Below are positions 43,344 through 53,807 of a stretch of 64,000 bases of DNA, in pieces. The DNA lies in NCBI RefSeq assembly GCF_020171725.1, contig NZ_JAIVAJ010000006.1, forward strand, positions 372,001 through 436,000. The letters run 5' to 3'. The position numbers and the translations under genes are program-made. Numbering within the stretch: the stretch's first letter is position 1; each line of letters opens with the position of its first letter. Origin of the DNA: Halobacillus litoralis (GTDB lineage: Bacteria; Bacillota; Bacilli; Bacillales; Halobacillaceae). The notes below the pieces were generated by a model. The model did not search any database. It was given only the letters and a program-made list of their open reading frames with translations, and had not been told where the DNA came from.

Positions 43344-43703
43344 ATGCCTTTAACCTTCTACTGGTACCCGAATTGCGGTACGTGTAAAAAAGCGAAGAAG
43401 TGGTTGGACGCAGAGGGAGTGGATTATAAGACCGTACATATCGTCGAAGAAACACCTTCTGAACGTGACCTGGAGGACCTTGTCGGCAAGAGCGGTCTTT
43501 CTTCTCGGAAATTCTTTAATACAAGTGGTAAAAAGTATAGAGAATTGAATATGAAGGAGAAGCTCAAAGAAGCCTCCGAACAGGACATGATTCAATGGCT
43601 TGCTTCGGACGGAATGTTAATCAAGCGCCCTATCGTAACAGATGGCGAACAAGTCACCGTCGGCTTCAAGGAAGAACAGTTCCGAGAAGTATGGGGGCAA
43701 TGA
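43344..43703 (+). CDS. yusI: ArsC/Spx-fold protein (YusI-like)
   Basis: A 119-residue thioredoxin-fold protein of the ArsC/Spx/MgsR family. The N-terminal active site is NCGTCKK (CxxC at 11-14), KFFNTSGKKYRELNMKEKL and the RPIV segment around residue 92 are conserved. The position between fadE and gcvH equals B. subtilis yusI. Arsenate reductase activity is unproven in this subgroup; a thiol-redox role is likely. AGAGGGGATGT precedes the ATG. Confidence 0.87.
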   Translation: MPLTFYWYPNCGTCKKAKKWLDAEGVDYKTVHIVEETPSERDLEDLVGKSGLSSRKFFNTSGKKYRELNMKEKLKEASEQDMIQWLASDGMLIKRPIVTDGEQVTVGFKEEQFREVWGQ

Positions 43704-43784
43704 TGATTGAATTGAAATAAAAGCTTTTCGCTTTTATGACGAAATGGTAATGTAAAGATAAAGTATTTATGTGGAGGGATTTTG

Positions 43785-44168
43785 ATGAGTTTACCAAAAG
43801 ATTTTCGTTATTCTGAAGAACATGAGTGGGTAAAAGAAGAGGACGGAAAAGTAAGAATCGGGATTACCGATTTTGCACAGTCTGAACTTGGAGATATCGT
43901 ATTCGTTGAGCTTCCAGAAGTAGGAGAAGAGTTGGAAGTAGACGAGCCATTCGGTTCAGTAGAGTCTGTTAAAACCGTTTCTGAACTTTACGCACCAATC
44001 AGCGGGAAAGTAGTCGAAATTAATGAGGAGCTGGAAGACAGCCCTGAATTTGTAAACGAATCCCCCTACGAAAAAGCATGGATGGTTGTCGTTGAGCCAA
44101 GCGACTCTTCTCAATTGGACAACCTTATGAATGCTGAAAAATATGAAGAAATGATCGATGCAGATTAA
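43785..44168 (+). CDS. gcvH: glycine cleavage system H protein
   Basis: Lipoyl-carrier protein of glycine cleavage and, in bacilli, an intermediate in lipoate relay. The 127-residue product has [15 protein letters not shown], with the lipoylated Lys (about residue 63), [25 protein letters not shown] entry (here IGITDFAQ) and the C-terminal [11 protein letters not shown] 43782 is in frame but ATG 43785 has the better spacing from GGAGGG. It is away from gcvT and gcvP, as usual in bacilli. Confidence 0.96.
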   Translation: MSLPKDFRYSEEHEWVKEEDGKVRIGITDFAQSELGDIVFVELPEVGEELEVDEPFGSVESVKTVSELYAPISGKVVEINEELEDSPEFVNESPYEKAWMVVVEPSDSSQLDNLMNAEKYEEMIDAD

Positions 44169-44254
44169 TCGTTATGAAACGGTGATCTTTTAACAGGCAG
44201 GGCTGCATAGGAATCCCCTTGTCTGACATGATCGGATTCATCATTAATCATGTT

Positions 44255-44287
44255 CAGACCATGTCACGAGACATGGTCTGTTTCTGT
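44255..44287 (+). terminator. Rho-independent terminator
   Basis: CAGACCATGTC (44255-44265) pairs perfectly with GACATGGTCTG (44270-44280), with loop ACGA and tail TTTCTGT, between gcvH and yusF. Confidence 0.82.
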
Positions 44288-44303
44288 ATAGAGGGTGGTA
44301 GGA

Positions 44304-44651
44304 ATGGAAGTCGAACGAATTGTCATTGTTGAAGGAATAACGGATAAAAAGAAGCTGAAGAAAGTACTGGATGAAGATGTGGAAATCATCTGCACATATG
44401 GTACGCTTGGGATCGAGAGGATGGAAGAGATGATTTTAGATTACAACCTCGACCATCGCACGGTCTTTATTCTTGTAGATGAGGACGATTCCGGCTATAA
44501 ATTGCGGAAGCAGCTGACTGTGGAATTGCCGCATGCCTCCCATATCTACATTGATAAAGCGTTTAGAGAGGTAGCTGCGACTCCTGAACCTGAGTTGGCA
44601 CGAGCTCTCTTGAATCATCATTTCAGCGTCAAATCGATTTATCTCATCTAG
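44304..44651 (+). CDS. yusF: Toprim domain protein (YusF-like)
   Basis: A 115-residue protein consisting of a Toprim fold. The conserved acidic VEG near the start (IVIVEGITDKKK) and LVDEDDSG (DxD) are the metal-binding motifs shared by topoisomerases, primases and small Toprim nucleases. The same gene order is seen in B. subtilis (yusF next to gcvH and yusE). The ATG at 44304 follows GGTAGGA. Substrate unknown. It probably forms an operon with yusE (10 bases apart). Confidence 0.83.
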   Translation: MEVERIVIVEGITDKKKLKKVLDEDVEIICTYGTLGIERMEEMILDYNLDHRTVFILVDEDDSGYKLRKQLTVELPHASHIYIDKAFREVAATPEPELARALLNHHFSVKSIYLI

Positions 44652-44661
44652 GAGGATCAAC

Positions 44662-44970
44662 TTGGAAGACCTCGAAGCACGAGCATCACTGATATTACAA
44701 GAAAAAGAAACAGCCCTGACTTTCATCCACAGTCCTTTCTGTGCGACGTGCCATCTTGCTGAAAAGATGTTGTCGGTTATTGAAGAAACGATGCAGAAGT
44801 CAGTATTTTATAAATGCAATGCCTCTCTTAACCCTGATTTAATGGACCACCTTCAAGTAGAAAGTGTTCCGTGCCTCTTAATTACAGAGAATGGAGACGT
44901 TGTAGAGAAGATTTATGCATTTCATTCCATTCCTCATATGTATGAGCGCGTATCAAAATATGTTGGATAA
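44662..44970 (+). CDS. yusE: thioredoxin-fold protein (YusE-like)
   Basis: A 102-residue thioredoxin-like protein with active site FCATCH (CxxC at about 28-31) and cis-Pro in VESVPCLLI. TTG start with AGGAGGATC upstream. Downstream of yusF in a likely operon, in the B. subtilis order. It is probably a disulfide reductase of narrow role; substrate unknown. Confidence 0.82.
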   Translation: MEDLEARASLILQEKETALTFIHSPFCATCHLAEKMLSVIEETMQKSVFYKCNASLNPDLMDHLQVESVPCLLITENGDVVEKIYAFHSIPHMYERVSKYVG

Positions 44971-45023
44971 GCAGTTTATTTCCCGGGAAATGACGAGCGA
45001 ATCTTACAAAAGCATAAAGGAAT

Positions 45024-45070
45024 AGCTCCTCCTGAAAGCGAAGAACTTTCATATAAGGGAGGAGTCTTTT
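45024..45070 (+). promoter_or_regulatory. hairpin that could sequester the yusD ribosome binding site
   Basis: CTCCTCC (45026-45032) can pair with GGAGGAG (45058-45064), the ribosome binding site of the gene at 45072, with an inner GAAAG/CTTTC stem. TCTTTTT follows, so it can also be read as a terminator of the yusF-yusE transcript. Confidence 0.6.
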
Positions 45071-45071
45071 T

Positions 45072-45395
45072 ATGGAACATGATTTCAAAAAGTGGGCTGC
45101 CGGTGTAAATAGAAGGAGAGATTTGTACCCGCTAATGAGAGGGGTGTCTTTCATGATTGATAACCCTGAAGATCCGAGTGCCTATGTTTTCACGTTTTCC
45201 AAAACAGGGGTTGAGGTGAGTGATGCAAGTGACCAAGAGATGACTGATGTCACACTGGAAGCACCCTCTCACCTTATAGAAAAGCTTTTTCGAGGCGAGG
45301 AAAAACTGACAACTTTACGCGCTGAGAACTCCACGTTAAAGGGGAGTCTTGCCCACTTATTACAGGTGGAAGCGTTGATTTATCTTTCTAAATAA
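45072..45395 (+). CDS. yusD: SCP2-like sterol-carrier domain protein (YusD-like)
   Basis: A 107-residue protein with an SCP2-like lipid-binding core: YVFTFSKTGVEVSD, MTDVTLEAPSHLIEKLFRGEEKLTTLRAEN and GSLAHLLQVEALI. In B. subtilis a similar gene (yusD) lies next to yusE. It may bind a hydrophobic molecule; no enzymatic motif is visible. The 3' end overlaps the convergent thioredoxin-fold gene by 8 bases. Confidence 0.7.
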   Translation: MEHDFKKWAAGVNRRRDLYPLMRGVSFMIDNPEDPSAYVFTFSKTGVEVSDASDQEMTDVTLEAPSHLIEKLFRGEEKLTTLRAENSTLKGSLAHLLQVEALIYLSK

Positions 45396-45804
45396 CCTTG
45401 CCAATCGCCTCTACGACATCCAGGAAAGGGGCTTTGTCCCCGAATGAAGCAACAATCTTCCCTTCCCGGTCGATGATGATCGTTGAGGGGACTCCGTCAC
45501 AGTTATACAGGTCGTAAATGTCTCTCCCTCGATCGACTAGTGTCGGTTGTGTCAGAAATTGTTCGGCATATTTTACAGCTTCTTCTTCATTACGCTCACG
45601 ACCTGTTACATTGATGGTGTACATTTCGATTTGCTCATGGTTCATCGTTTTATAGAGCTGCTCTTTTTTAGGAAGATCACGGCTCGAATCTGGACACCAG
45701 GAAGCCCAAAATGTGAGAATCGTTGCTTTTCCTTTCTGTTCACTCAATCGGAACGTATCATCTGAAAACATATAAGAAAGTTCAAAATCTGGTGCTTGGT
45801 TCAT
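45388..45804 (-). CDS. TlpA/ResA-like redoxin lacking the second active-site cysteine
   Basis: A 138-residue thioredoxin-fold protein with LTFWASWCPDSSRDLPKKEQL: the active site is WCPDS, so the usual CxxC second Cys is Ser. GVPSTIIIDREGKIVASFGD supplies the cis-Pro loop. No signal peptide or membrane anchor is seen, so it is cytoplasmic. It may act as a peroxidase-like or single-Cys thiol protein. The ATG at 45804 follows AAAGGAGC; the frame extends to 45825. Divergent from the first SAM-riboswitch promoter. Confidence 0.78.
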   Translation of the reverse strand: MNQAPDFELSYMFSDDTFRLSEQKGKATILTFWASWCPDSSRDLPKKEQLYKTMNHEQIEMYTINVTGRERNEEEAVKYAEQFLTQPTLVDRGRDIYDLYNCDGVPSTIIIDREGKIVASFGDKAPFLDVVEAIGKVI

Positions 45805-45832
45805 AGTTCTATGCTCCTTTGTCATAAAAAGA

Positions 45833-45861
45833 TTGACGTCTTTTCCTTACCATGCTAACAT
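45833..45861 (+). promoter_or_regulatory. sigma-A promoter ahead of the first SAM riboswitch
   Basis: TTGACG (45833-45838), a 17-base spacer and TAACAT (45856-45861), about 30 bases before the first aptamer. Confidence 0.65.
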
Positions 45862-45890
45862 AATCATTAATTTCATATCGATATCTTATA

Positions 45891-46040
45891 CTTATCCAGA
45901 GAGGCGGAGGGACTGGCCCTGCGATGCCCGGCAACCGGTTTGTAGAACACGGTGCTAATTCCAGCAAAGCGTAGCAGCTTTGAAAGATGAGAGATGATGA
46001 TTTGCGGAACTCTCTTCTTTTAAAGAAGGGATTTTTTTAT
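45891..46040 (+). ncRNA. SAM-I (S-box) riboswitch, upstream copy
   Basis: The aptamer core CTTATCCAGAGAGGCGG, GGGACTGGCCCT, GATGCCCGGCAACC, GGTGCTAATTCC and GAAAGATGAGAG is complete (about 45891-45990). A terminator follows: TCTCTTCTT (about 46011-46019) pairs with AAGAAGGGA (about 46024-46032) and T7 follows. SAM binding should promote termination. No gene lies between this and the second copy. Confidence 0.92.
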
Positions 46041-46085
46041 GGAATTCTTGAAAAGAAGGAATATTCATATTGTTAGAATATTTTG

Positions 46086-46115
46086 TTGACAATCGATAAG
46101 AAGCGGTGCTACAAT
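46086..46115 (+). promoter_or_regulatory. sigma-A promoter between the two SAM riboswitches
   Basis: TTGACA (46086-46091), an 18-base spacer and TACAAT (46110-46115), about 55 bases before the second aptamer. Confidence 0.75.
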
Positions 46116-46170
46116 CTCCTTTGTAACACTTAAACGGATTAAAGTGATAATAACTTAATATACGAAAGTA

Positions 46171-46339
46171 CTCTTATCCAGAGAGGCGGAGGGACTGGCC
46201 CTATGATGCCCGGCAACCGACGAACTGATCATTCGTTACGGTGCCAAATCCTACAAGGTGTAACCAACACTTTGAGAGATGAGAGAGCAGACAATGATGA
46301 AGTACGCTTTTCTGTTCTCTTGCAGAAAAGCGTTTTTTT
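46171..46339 (+). ncRNA. SAM-I (S-box) riboswitch of metNPQ
   Basis: The aptamer repeats the core of the first copy almost identically (CTTATCCAGAGAGGCGG, CCCGGCAACC, GGTGCCAAATCC, TTTGAGAGATGAGAG). The terminator pairs ACGCTTTTCTG (46304-46314) with CAGAAAAGCGT (46323-46333), followed by T7. It lies 35 bases before metN. High SAM should switch off methionine uptake. Confidence 0.95.
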
Positions 46340-46373
46340 ATTGGGAGTCTTTGATAATGGAGGGAAAGACAGC

Positions 46374-47399
46374 ATGATTTCGATTAAGAACTTATCGAAG
46401 GTTTTTCAGACGAAAGACCAGGAGGTTCGAGCGGTTGATGATTTAAGCTTGAACATTAAAAAAGGGGAAATTTACGGCGTCATCGGATACAGTGGTGCTG
46501 GTAAAAGTACGTTCATCCGTTTACTTAACCGGCTCGAGGATCCGACGGCGGGTGAGATTACCGTCGATGACCAAGATTTGACGGGAATGTCAAAAGGTCG
46601 CTTGCGGGTAGCGCGTCAACAAATCGGCATGATCTTTCAACACTTCAACCTGTTGTGGTCCCGCACGGTTTTTGACAACATCGCTTTCCCGTTAGAGATT
46701 GCAGGGGTATCGAAAAGTGACAGGAAGAAGAGAGTCGATGAACTGATTGACCTTGTCGGCCTATCAGGACGTGGGAATTCTTATCCGTCTCAACTCAGTG
46801 GTGGACAAAAGCAGAGAGTAGGTATTGCACGTGCACTGGCAAACAACCCGAAAGTGCTTCTGTGCGACGAGGCGACTTCAGCATTGGATCCTGAAACAAC
46901 CGATTCCATCTTGGATCTTCTTGTGGATATCAATGAAAAGCTCGGTTTGACCATTGTTTTAATTACCCACGAAATGCACGTCATTCGTAAAATCTGTCAC
47001 CAGGTTGCGGTCATGGAACAAGGGAAGGTCGTGGAACGAGGCGATGTACTGGATGTATTCCTACACCCGGAAAAACCGGTAACGAAGAGGTTTGTCGATC
47101 AGGTGATGGGAGATCCGGACCGGGAGCACTCGCTTCAATTGATTCATGAACAGTACCGTTCAGGCGAAATTCTTAAGCTTCACTTTGTGGGAGATACGGC
47201 TGGTCAGGCTTTGATCAGTGATGTGTCTAGAAATTACAAGGTGGATGTCAATATTCTGCACGGGAAGATCACTCAAACTCAAAAAGGAGCATACGGCACG
47301 ATGTTTGTGCAGTTCCAAGGAGAGAAAGAAGAAATCGATCGAGCGATTTCCTATATTGAATCCACATCAGTCGAAGTGGAGGTGAACCCGGATGTTTGA
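46374..47399 (+). CDS. metN: methionine ABC transporter ATP-binding protein
   Basis: A 341-residue ATPase of the MetNPQ importer for L- and D-methionine. Walker A GYSGAGKST, signature LSGGQKQRVGIARAL, Walker B LLCDEATSALDPETT and the C-terminal NIL domain (about 265-340), which binds methionine and inhibits transport, are present. The ATG at 46374 follows GGAGGGAAAG. The frame extends upstream through the riboswitch, which is not translated. The 3' end overlaps metP by 8 bases. Confidence 0.97.
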   Translation: MISIKNLSKVFQTKDQEVRAVDDLSLNIKKGEIYGVIGYSGAGKSTFIRLLNRLEDPTAGEITVDDQDLTGMSKGRLRVARQQIGMIFQHFNLLWSRTVFDNIAFPLEIAGVSKSDRKKRVDELIDLVGLSGRGNSYPSQLSGGQKQRVGIARALANNPKVLLCDEATSALDPETTDSILDLLVDINEKLGLTIVLITHEMHVIRKICHQVAVMEQGKVVERGDVLDVFLHPEKPVTKRFVDQVMGDPDREHSLQLIHEQYRSGEILKLHFVGDTAGQALISDVSRNYKVDVNILHGKITQTQKGAYGTMFVQFQGEKEEIDRAISYIESTSVEVEVNPDV

Positions 47400-48060
47400 A
47401 CAATTGTTTCCTAATGTGAACATGGAAGATATCATTACAGCAACAAACGAAACGATGTATATGACTCTTATTTCAGTAGCAGGTACTTTCATTCTAGGTC
47501 TATTACTAGGACTTCTTTTATACCTTTCTGGTCCAGGGGGATTATGGGAGAATAAACCACTTAATTGGTTTACAGCATCACTCGTCAACGTATTCCGGGC
47601 GATTCCATTCATTATTTTAATCTTGCTATTATTCCCATTTACTGATTTCTTAATGAATACGATCCGCGGACCGAAAGCAGCCCTTCCCGCCCTGATCATC
47701 GGGGGAGCCCCGTTTTATGCGAGGTTAGTTGAGATTGCTCTGAAAGAAGTGGATAAGGGTGTGGTGGAAGCCGCTAAATCCATGGGTGCAAAATATTCCA
47801 CCATCATCTTTAAGGTGTTACTACCTGAGTCGATGCCGGCGTTGATCTCCGGTATTACAGTAACTGCCATCGCGCTGATCGGTTACACAGCCGTAGCCGG
47901 CGTAATTGGGGCAGGTGGACTGGGAGACTTTGCTTACTTCTACGGATTCCAACGTAACGATTTTGACATTGTCGTCATTTGTACGATCTTGATTGTTCTG
48001 ATTGTGTTTATTTTCCAATTCATTGGAGATTTCACTTCAAGAAAATTGGATAAAAGATAA
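47392..48060 (+). CDS. metP: methionine ABC transporter permease
   Basis: A 222-residue permease with five or six hydrophobic helices and the EAA loop EAAKSMGAKYSTIIFKVLLPES. NVFRAIPFIILIL and GLGDFAYFYGFQR are typical of MetI/MetP. Overlaps metN by 8 bases, so translation is coupled. Membrane channel of the importer. Confidence 0.96.
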   Translation: MFEQLFPNVNMEDIITATNETMYMTLISVAGTFILGLLLGLLLYLSGPGGLWENKPLNWFTASLVNVFRAIPFIILILLLFPFTDFLMNTIRGPKAALPALIIGGAPFYARLVEIALKEVDKGVVEAAKSMGAKYSTIIFKVLLPESMPALISGITVTAIALIGYTAVAGVIGAGGLGDFAYFYGFQRNDFDIVVICTILIVLIVFIFQFIGDFTSRKLDKR

Positions 48061-48089
48061 AACTATTTTTTATTAAGGGGAGAGTTATC

Positions 48090-48980
48090 ATGAAGAAAAT
48101 TTGGACAGGCGCTTTAGCTATTTTATTTGTACTTGTACTTGCTGCTTGTGGGTCATCTGAAACAGGAAGCACAGATGAGGCAGGCGAATCAACGAATGCG
48201 GATAGTGGTTCAGAAGAAACAGCGGAAACAGAAACGCAAACAATTACAGTCGGAGCTTCCAGTGTTCCACATGCCGAGATTTTAGAGGAAGCAAAACCTC
48301 TGCTTGAAGAAGAAGGTATCGCGATTGATATCCAAAGTTACCAAGACTACATTCTTCCGAACAAAGATCTTGCAAGCGGCGAAATTGATGCAAACTATTT
48401 CCAGCACATCCCTTACTTGAACGCTCAAGAAGAGGAAATGGGCTATGATTTTGCGAACCTTGGCGGTATTCACATCGAACCAATGGGCATCTACTCTAAA
48501 AACATTACAAGTTTAGACGAAGTGCCAGAGGGAACAACGGTTCTCATGAGCCGCTCGGTTGCCGATCACGGTCGTATTCTTTCCTTATTAGAGCGTGAAG
48601 GTCTGATTAAGCTTGATGAGAACGTAAATAAGATTGAAGCAACGGTAGAAGATATCGTAGAAAACCCTAAAAATCTTGAGTTTGATTCTGGTATAGATGC
48701 CGCATTCCTTCCAGAGAACTATAAGCGTGAAGAAGATGCGCTCGTCGCGATCAACACGAACTATGCGATTGAAGCAGACTTGAACCCATCAGAAGATGCT
48801 CTTATTCTTGAAGGGTCTGAGTCTCCGTACGTCAACGTGATTGCTGCGAAAAGTGAAGACGAAGATTCTGAAGCACTGCAGAAGCTTGTAGAAGTGCTAC
48901 ATTCAGAAGAGATTCAAACATTCATCAAAGAAGAATATAACGGAGCGGTTGTTCCTGTAGATGGAAACTCCGAAGAATAA
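48090..48980 (+). CDS. metQ: methionine-binding lipoprotein
   Basis: A 296-residue lipoprotein with signal peptide ending VLAAC, an acidic linker rich in Glu/Ser/Thr (about 22-50), and a NlpA/MetQ domain: TVGASSVPHAEILE, ANYFQHIPYLNAQEEEMGYDF, HIEPMGIYSKN and ALVAINTNYAIEADLNPSEDAL. Captures methionine outside the membrane. Ends at a strong terminator. Confidence 0.96.
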   Translation: MKKIWTGALAILFVLVLAACGSSETGSTDEAGESTNADSGSEETAETETQTITVGASSVPHAEILEEAKPLLEEEGIAIDIQSYQDYILPNKDLASGEIDANYFQHIPYLNAQEEEMGYDFANLGGIHIEPMGIYSKNITSLDEVPEGTTVLMSRSVADHGRILSLLEREGLIKLDENVNKIEATVEDIVENPKNLEFDSGIDAAFLPENYKREEDALVAINTNYAIEADLNPSEDALILEGSESPYVNVIAAKSEDEDSEALQKLVEVLHSEEIQTFIKEEYNGAVVPVDGNSEE

Positions 48981-48982
48981 TC

Positions 48983-49025
48983 AAAGTGACTGCGGTGGAT
49001 ACTAACCGCAGTCACTTTATTTTTA
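48983..49025 (+). terminator. terminator of metNPQ
   Basis: AAAGTGACTGCGGT (48983-48996) pairs with ACCGCAGTCACTTT (49005-49018), followed by ATTTTTA. Confidence 0.87.
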
Positions 49026-49039
49026 TGGGAGGAATCAAG

Positions 49040-49405
49040 ATGCAGGAACAAAATATGAATTGGACGAAGACGTACTTACACGATTATAAAGAAGGGATGG
49101 GCGAATTCTCTCAACATATGCCTGAGGTGGCCCATCAGTTCAGCGAGTTCTCAGATGCGTGTTTTAAAGATGGAGAAATTTCGAAAAAGCATAAGCAGTT
49201 ACTTGCCCTTGGGATCAGTATCGTTGCTCAGGATGAGTACTGCATGATTTACCACACGAAAGGCTGTATTGATCAGGGAGCTACAGAAAGAGAAATCATG
49301 GAGGCGTGTGGTGTGGCAGCGGCCTTCGGTGGTGGTGCGGCTCTAAGTCAAGCGGCTACGCTCGTACAGCACGCTTATCGTGACTTGTCCAATCCGCTAA
49401 ATTGA
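49040..49405 (+). CDS. carboxymuconolactone decarboxylase family protein (AhpD-like)
   Basis: A 121-residue CMD-domain protein. LLALGISIVAQDEYCMIYHTKGCIDQGATEREIMEAC carries Cys and His of an AhpD-like active site (C-x3-H rather than the classical CxxC). It is likely a small peroxidase-like or thiol protein. Located after the metNPQ terminator, with ATG 49040 preceded by GGGAGGAA, so expression may be separate. Confidence 0.85.
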   Translation: MQEQNMNWTKTYLHDYKEGMGEFSQHMPEVAHQFSEFSDACFKDGEISKKHKQLLALGISIVAQDEYCMIYHTKGCIDQGATEREIMEACGVAAAFGGGAALSQAATLVQHAYRDLSNPLN

Positions 49406-49506
49406 TTGAATTATTAGAAAAAAGAAGCAAATCAACTTAATTGAAGAGAAATCCCAGTAAATACCGCTTACATGGAAGCACAAAGGTTCAAAAGCTTTCA
49501 CAACGT

Positions 49507-49532
49507 GTTTATTTCCAGTTTAGTATGGGTAT
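49507..49532 (+). promoter_or_regulatory. candidate sigma-B promoter
   Basis: GTTTAT (49507-49512), 14 bases, GGGTAT (49527-49532) matches the sigma-B consensus GTTTAA-N12-14-GGGTAT at 11 of 12 positions. It lies upstream of the 50-aa gene at 49620. Confidence 0.55.
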
Positions 49533-49619
49533 TGTCCTGTGATATTCTAAATTGTGTAAATAATCTGAAAGGGTTGATTTGTTATCACTGACGATCTGAA
49601 ATTAAATTACACTGCTGAG

Positions 49620-49772
49620 ATGGAGAAAGCCATGCACGGAGCTCACAACATGGGATATGCCGAATACAGCAGGAGACTTGATTCTCGTCTGCAAGTAGAA
49701 CAAAAGCGTCAGCGCGAGTTTGAAGAAAGTCGAAAGATGATCGAACAGGTGGACCGTCAATTGCATAAATAA
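49620..49772 (+). CDS. 50-aa charged hypothetical protein
   Basis: A small open frame between a promoter-like region and a strong terminator. The product starts MEKAMHGAHNMGYAEYS and is mostly helical with Arg/Gln/Glu-rich heptad-like pattern (LQVEQKRQREFEESRKMIEQV). The best start is not clear: the frame is open to 49578, and a GAAAGGG ribosome site at 49568-49573 would suit a non-ATG start near 49584. Function unknown; not the minus-strand frame overlapping it. Confidence 0.5.
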   Translation: MEKAMHGAHNMGYAEYSRRLDSRLQVEQKRQREFEESRKMIEQVDRQLHK

Positions 49773-49788
49773 TCGTTCTAAAATAAAG

Positions 49789-49820
49789 AATCAGGTGAGT
49801 TTTCGTCACCTGATTTTTTC
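49789..49820 (+). terminator. Rho-independent terminator
   Basis: AATCAGGTGA (49789-49798) pairs with TCACCTGATT (49806-49815), followed by T4. Confidence 0.88.
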
Positions 49821-49899
49821 ATGTTATACTATAGTAGGAAAATGGATGAAAAGCTCATAAAATGTTCATTTTTCACTGTTTGTGGCTGATGGCAAAAAG

Positions 49900-49928
49900 T
49901 TGATAACTATTACTAAATGATATAAGAT
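49900..49928 (+). promoter_or_regulatory. sigma-A type promoter of the suf operon
   Basis: TTGATA (49900-49905), a 17-base spacer and TAAGAT (49923-49928), about 84 bases ahead of sufC. The leader of about 75 bases shows no recognised riboswitch. Confidence 0.55.
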
Positions 49929-50011
49929 TGTAATGAGAATAAATTGAGAATGGTTCTTTGATCCATATCAACCAGCACATTCAATATTAATAGATACTGG
50001 AGGTATTTTTT

Positions 50012-50797
50012 ATGGCAGGATCAACATTAGAAATTAAGGATCTTCATGTAGAAATCGAAGGTCAGGAAATTCTTAAAGGTGTTAACTTAACAATCAACGG
50101 CGGTGAATTTCACGCTGTTATGGGACCAAACGGTACAGGTAAATCGACACTGGCATCTGCTGTTATGGGACACCCTAAATATGAAGTAACAAAAGGTCAA
50201 ATCCTTCTAGACGGTGAAGACGTACTGGAAATGGAAGTAGACGAGCGTGCTCAAGCTGGTCTTTTCCTGGCTATGCAGTACCCAAGTGAAATCAGTGGGG
50301 TAACAAACTCCGATTTCCTACGCTCTGCAATTAACGCGCACCGTGAAGAAGGCGACGAAATTTCTCTTATGAAGTTCATCAAAGAGATGGATTCCAAGAT
50401 GGACACATTAGAGATGGACAAGAACATGGCACAGCGTTACTTGAACGAAGGGTTCTCCGGCGGTGAGAAGAAGCGTAACGAAATCCTTCAACTTATGATG
50501 GTTCAACCTGCTATTGCGATTCTTGATGAAATTGACTCTGGTCTTGATATTGATGCGCTTAAAGTCGTATCTCAAGGCATCAACGAAATGCGTAACGATG
50601 AATTCGGCTGCTTGATTATCACTCACTATCAACGCCTGTTGAACTACATCACTCCAGACCACGTCCACGTTATGATGCAGGGCCGTGTTGTGAAGTCTGG
50701 TGGACCTGAGCTTGCTCAACGCCTTGAAGAAGAAGGTTATGAGTGGATTAAAGAAGAGCTCGGCATTGAAGACGAAACAGTCGGTCAAAAAGCGTAA
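50012..50797 (+). CDS. sufC: Fe-S assembly ATPase
   Basis: A 261-residue ABC-type ATPase of the SUF scaffold SufBCD. Walker A GPNGTGKST, signature FSGGEKKRNEILQ and Walker B ILDEIDSGLDIDALK are typical of SufC; no membrane segment. First gene of sufCDSUB. ATG follows GGAGG. Confidence 0.97.
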   Translation: MAGSTLEIKDLHVEIEGQEILKGVNLTINGGEFHAVMGPNGTGKSTLASAVMGHPKYEVTKGQILLDGEDVLEMEVDERAQAGLFLAMQYPSEISGVTNSDFLRSAINAHREEGDEISLMKFIKEMDSKMDTLEMDKNMAQRYLNEGFSGGEKKRNEILQLMMVQPAIAILDEIDSGLDIDALKVVSQGINEMRNDEFGCLIITHYQRLLNYITPDHVHVMMQGRVVKSGGPELAQRLEEEGYEWIKEELGIEDETVGQKA

Positions 50798-50816
50798 CTT
50801 AGATAGGAGGGGTAAC

Positions 50817-53774
<2,958 letters not shown>

Positions 53775-53807
53775 CCGTTTGTTCATACCAAAAGGAGGTC
53801 TATAAAC

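Noticed and set aside
46203..46373. N-terminal extension of metN through the SAM riboswitch
   Set aside because: The sequence is the aptamer and terminator; MetN begins at ATG 46374 with GGAGGG upstream.
49585..49809. Minus-strand 74-codon frame opposite the 50-residue gene
   Set aside because: It runs through a forward terminator hairpin and lacks a ribosome site.
49921..49960. Fur or PerR box in the suf leader (TGAGAATAAATTGAGAATGG-like stretch)
   Set aside because: The match to the 7-1-7 or PerR consensus is poor and the stretch is just AT-rich; not listed.
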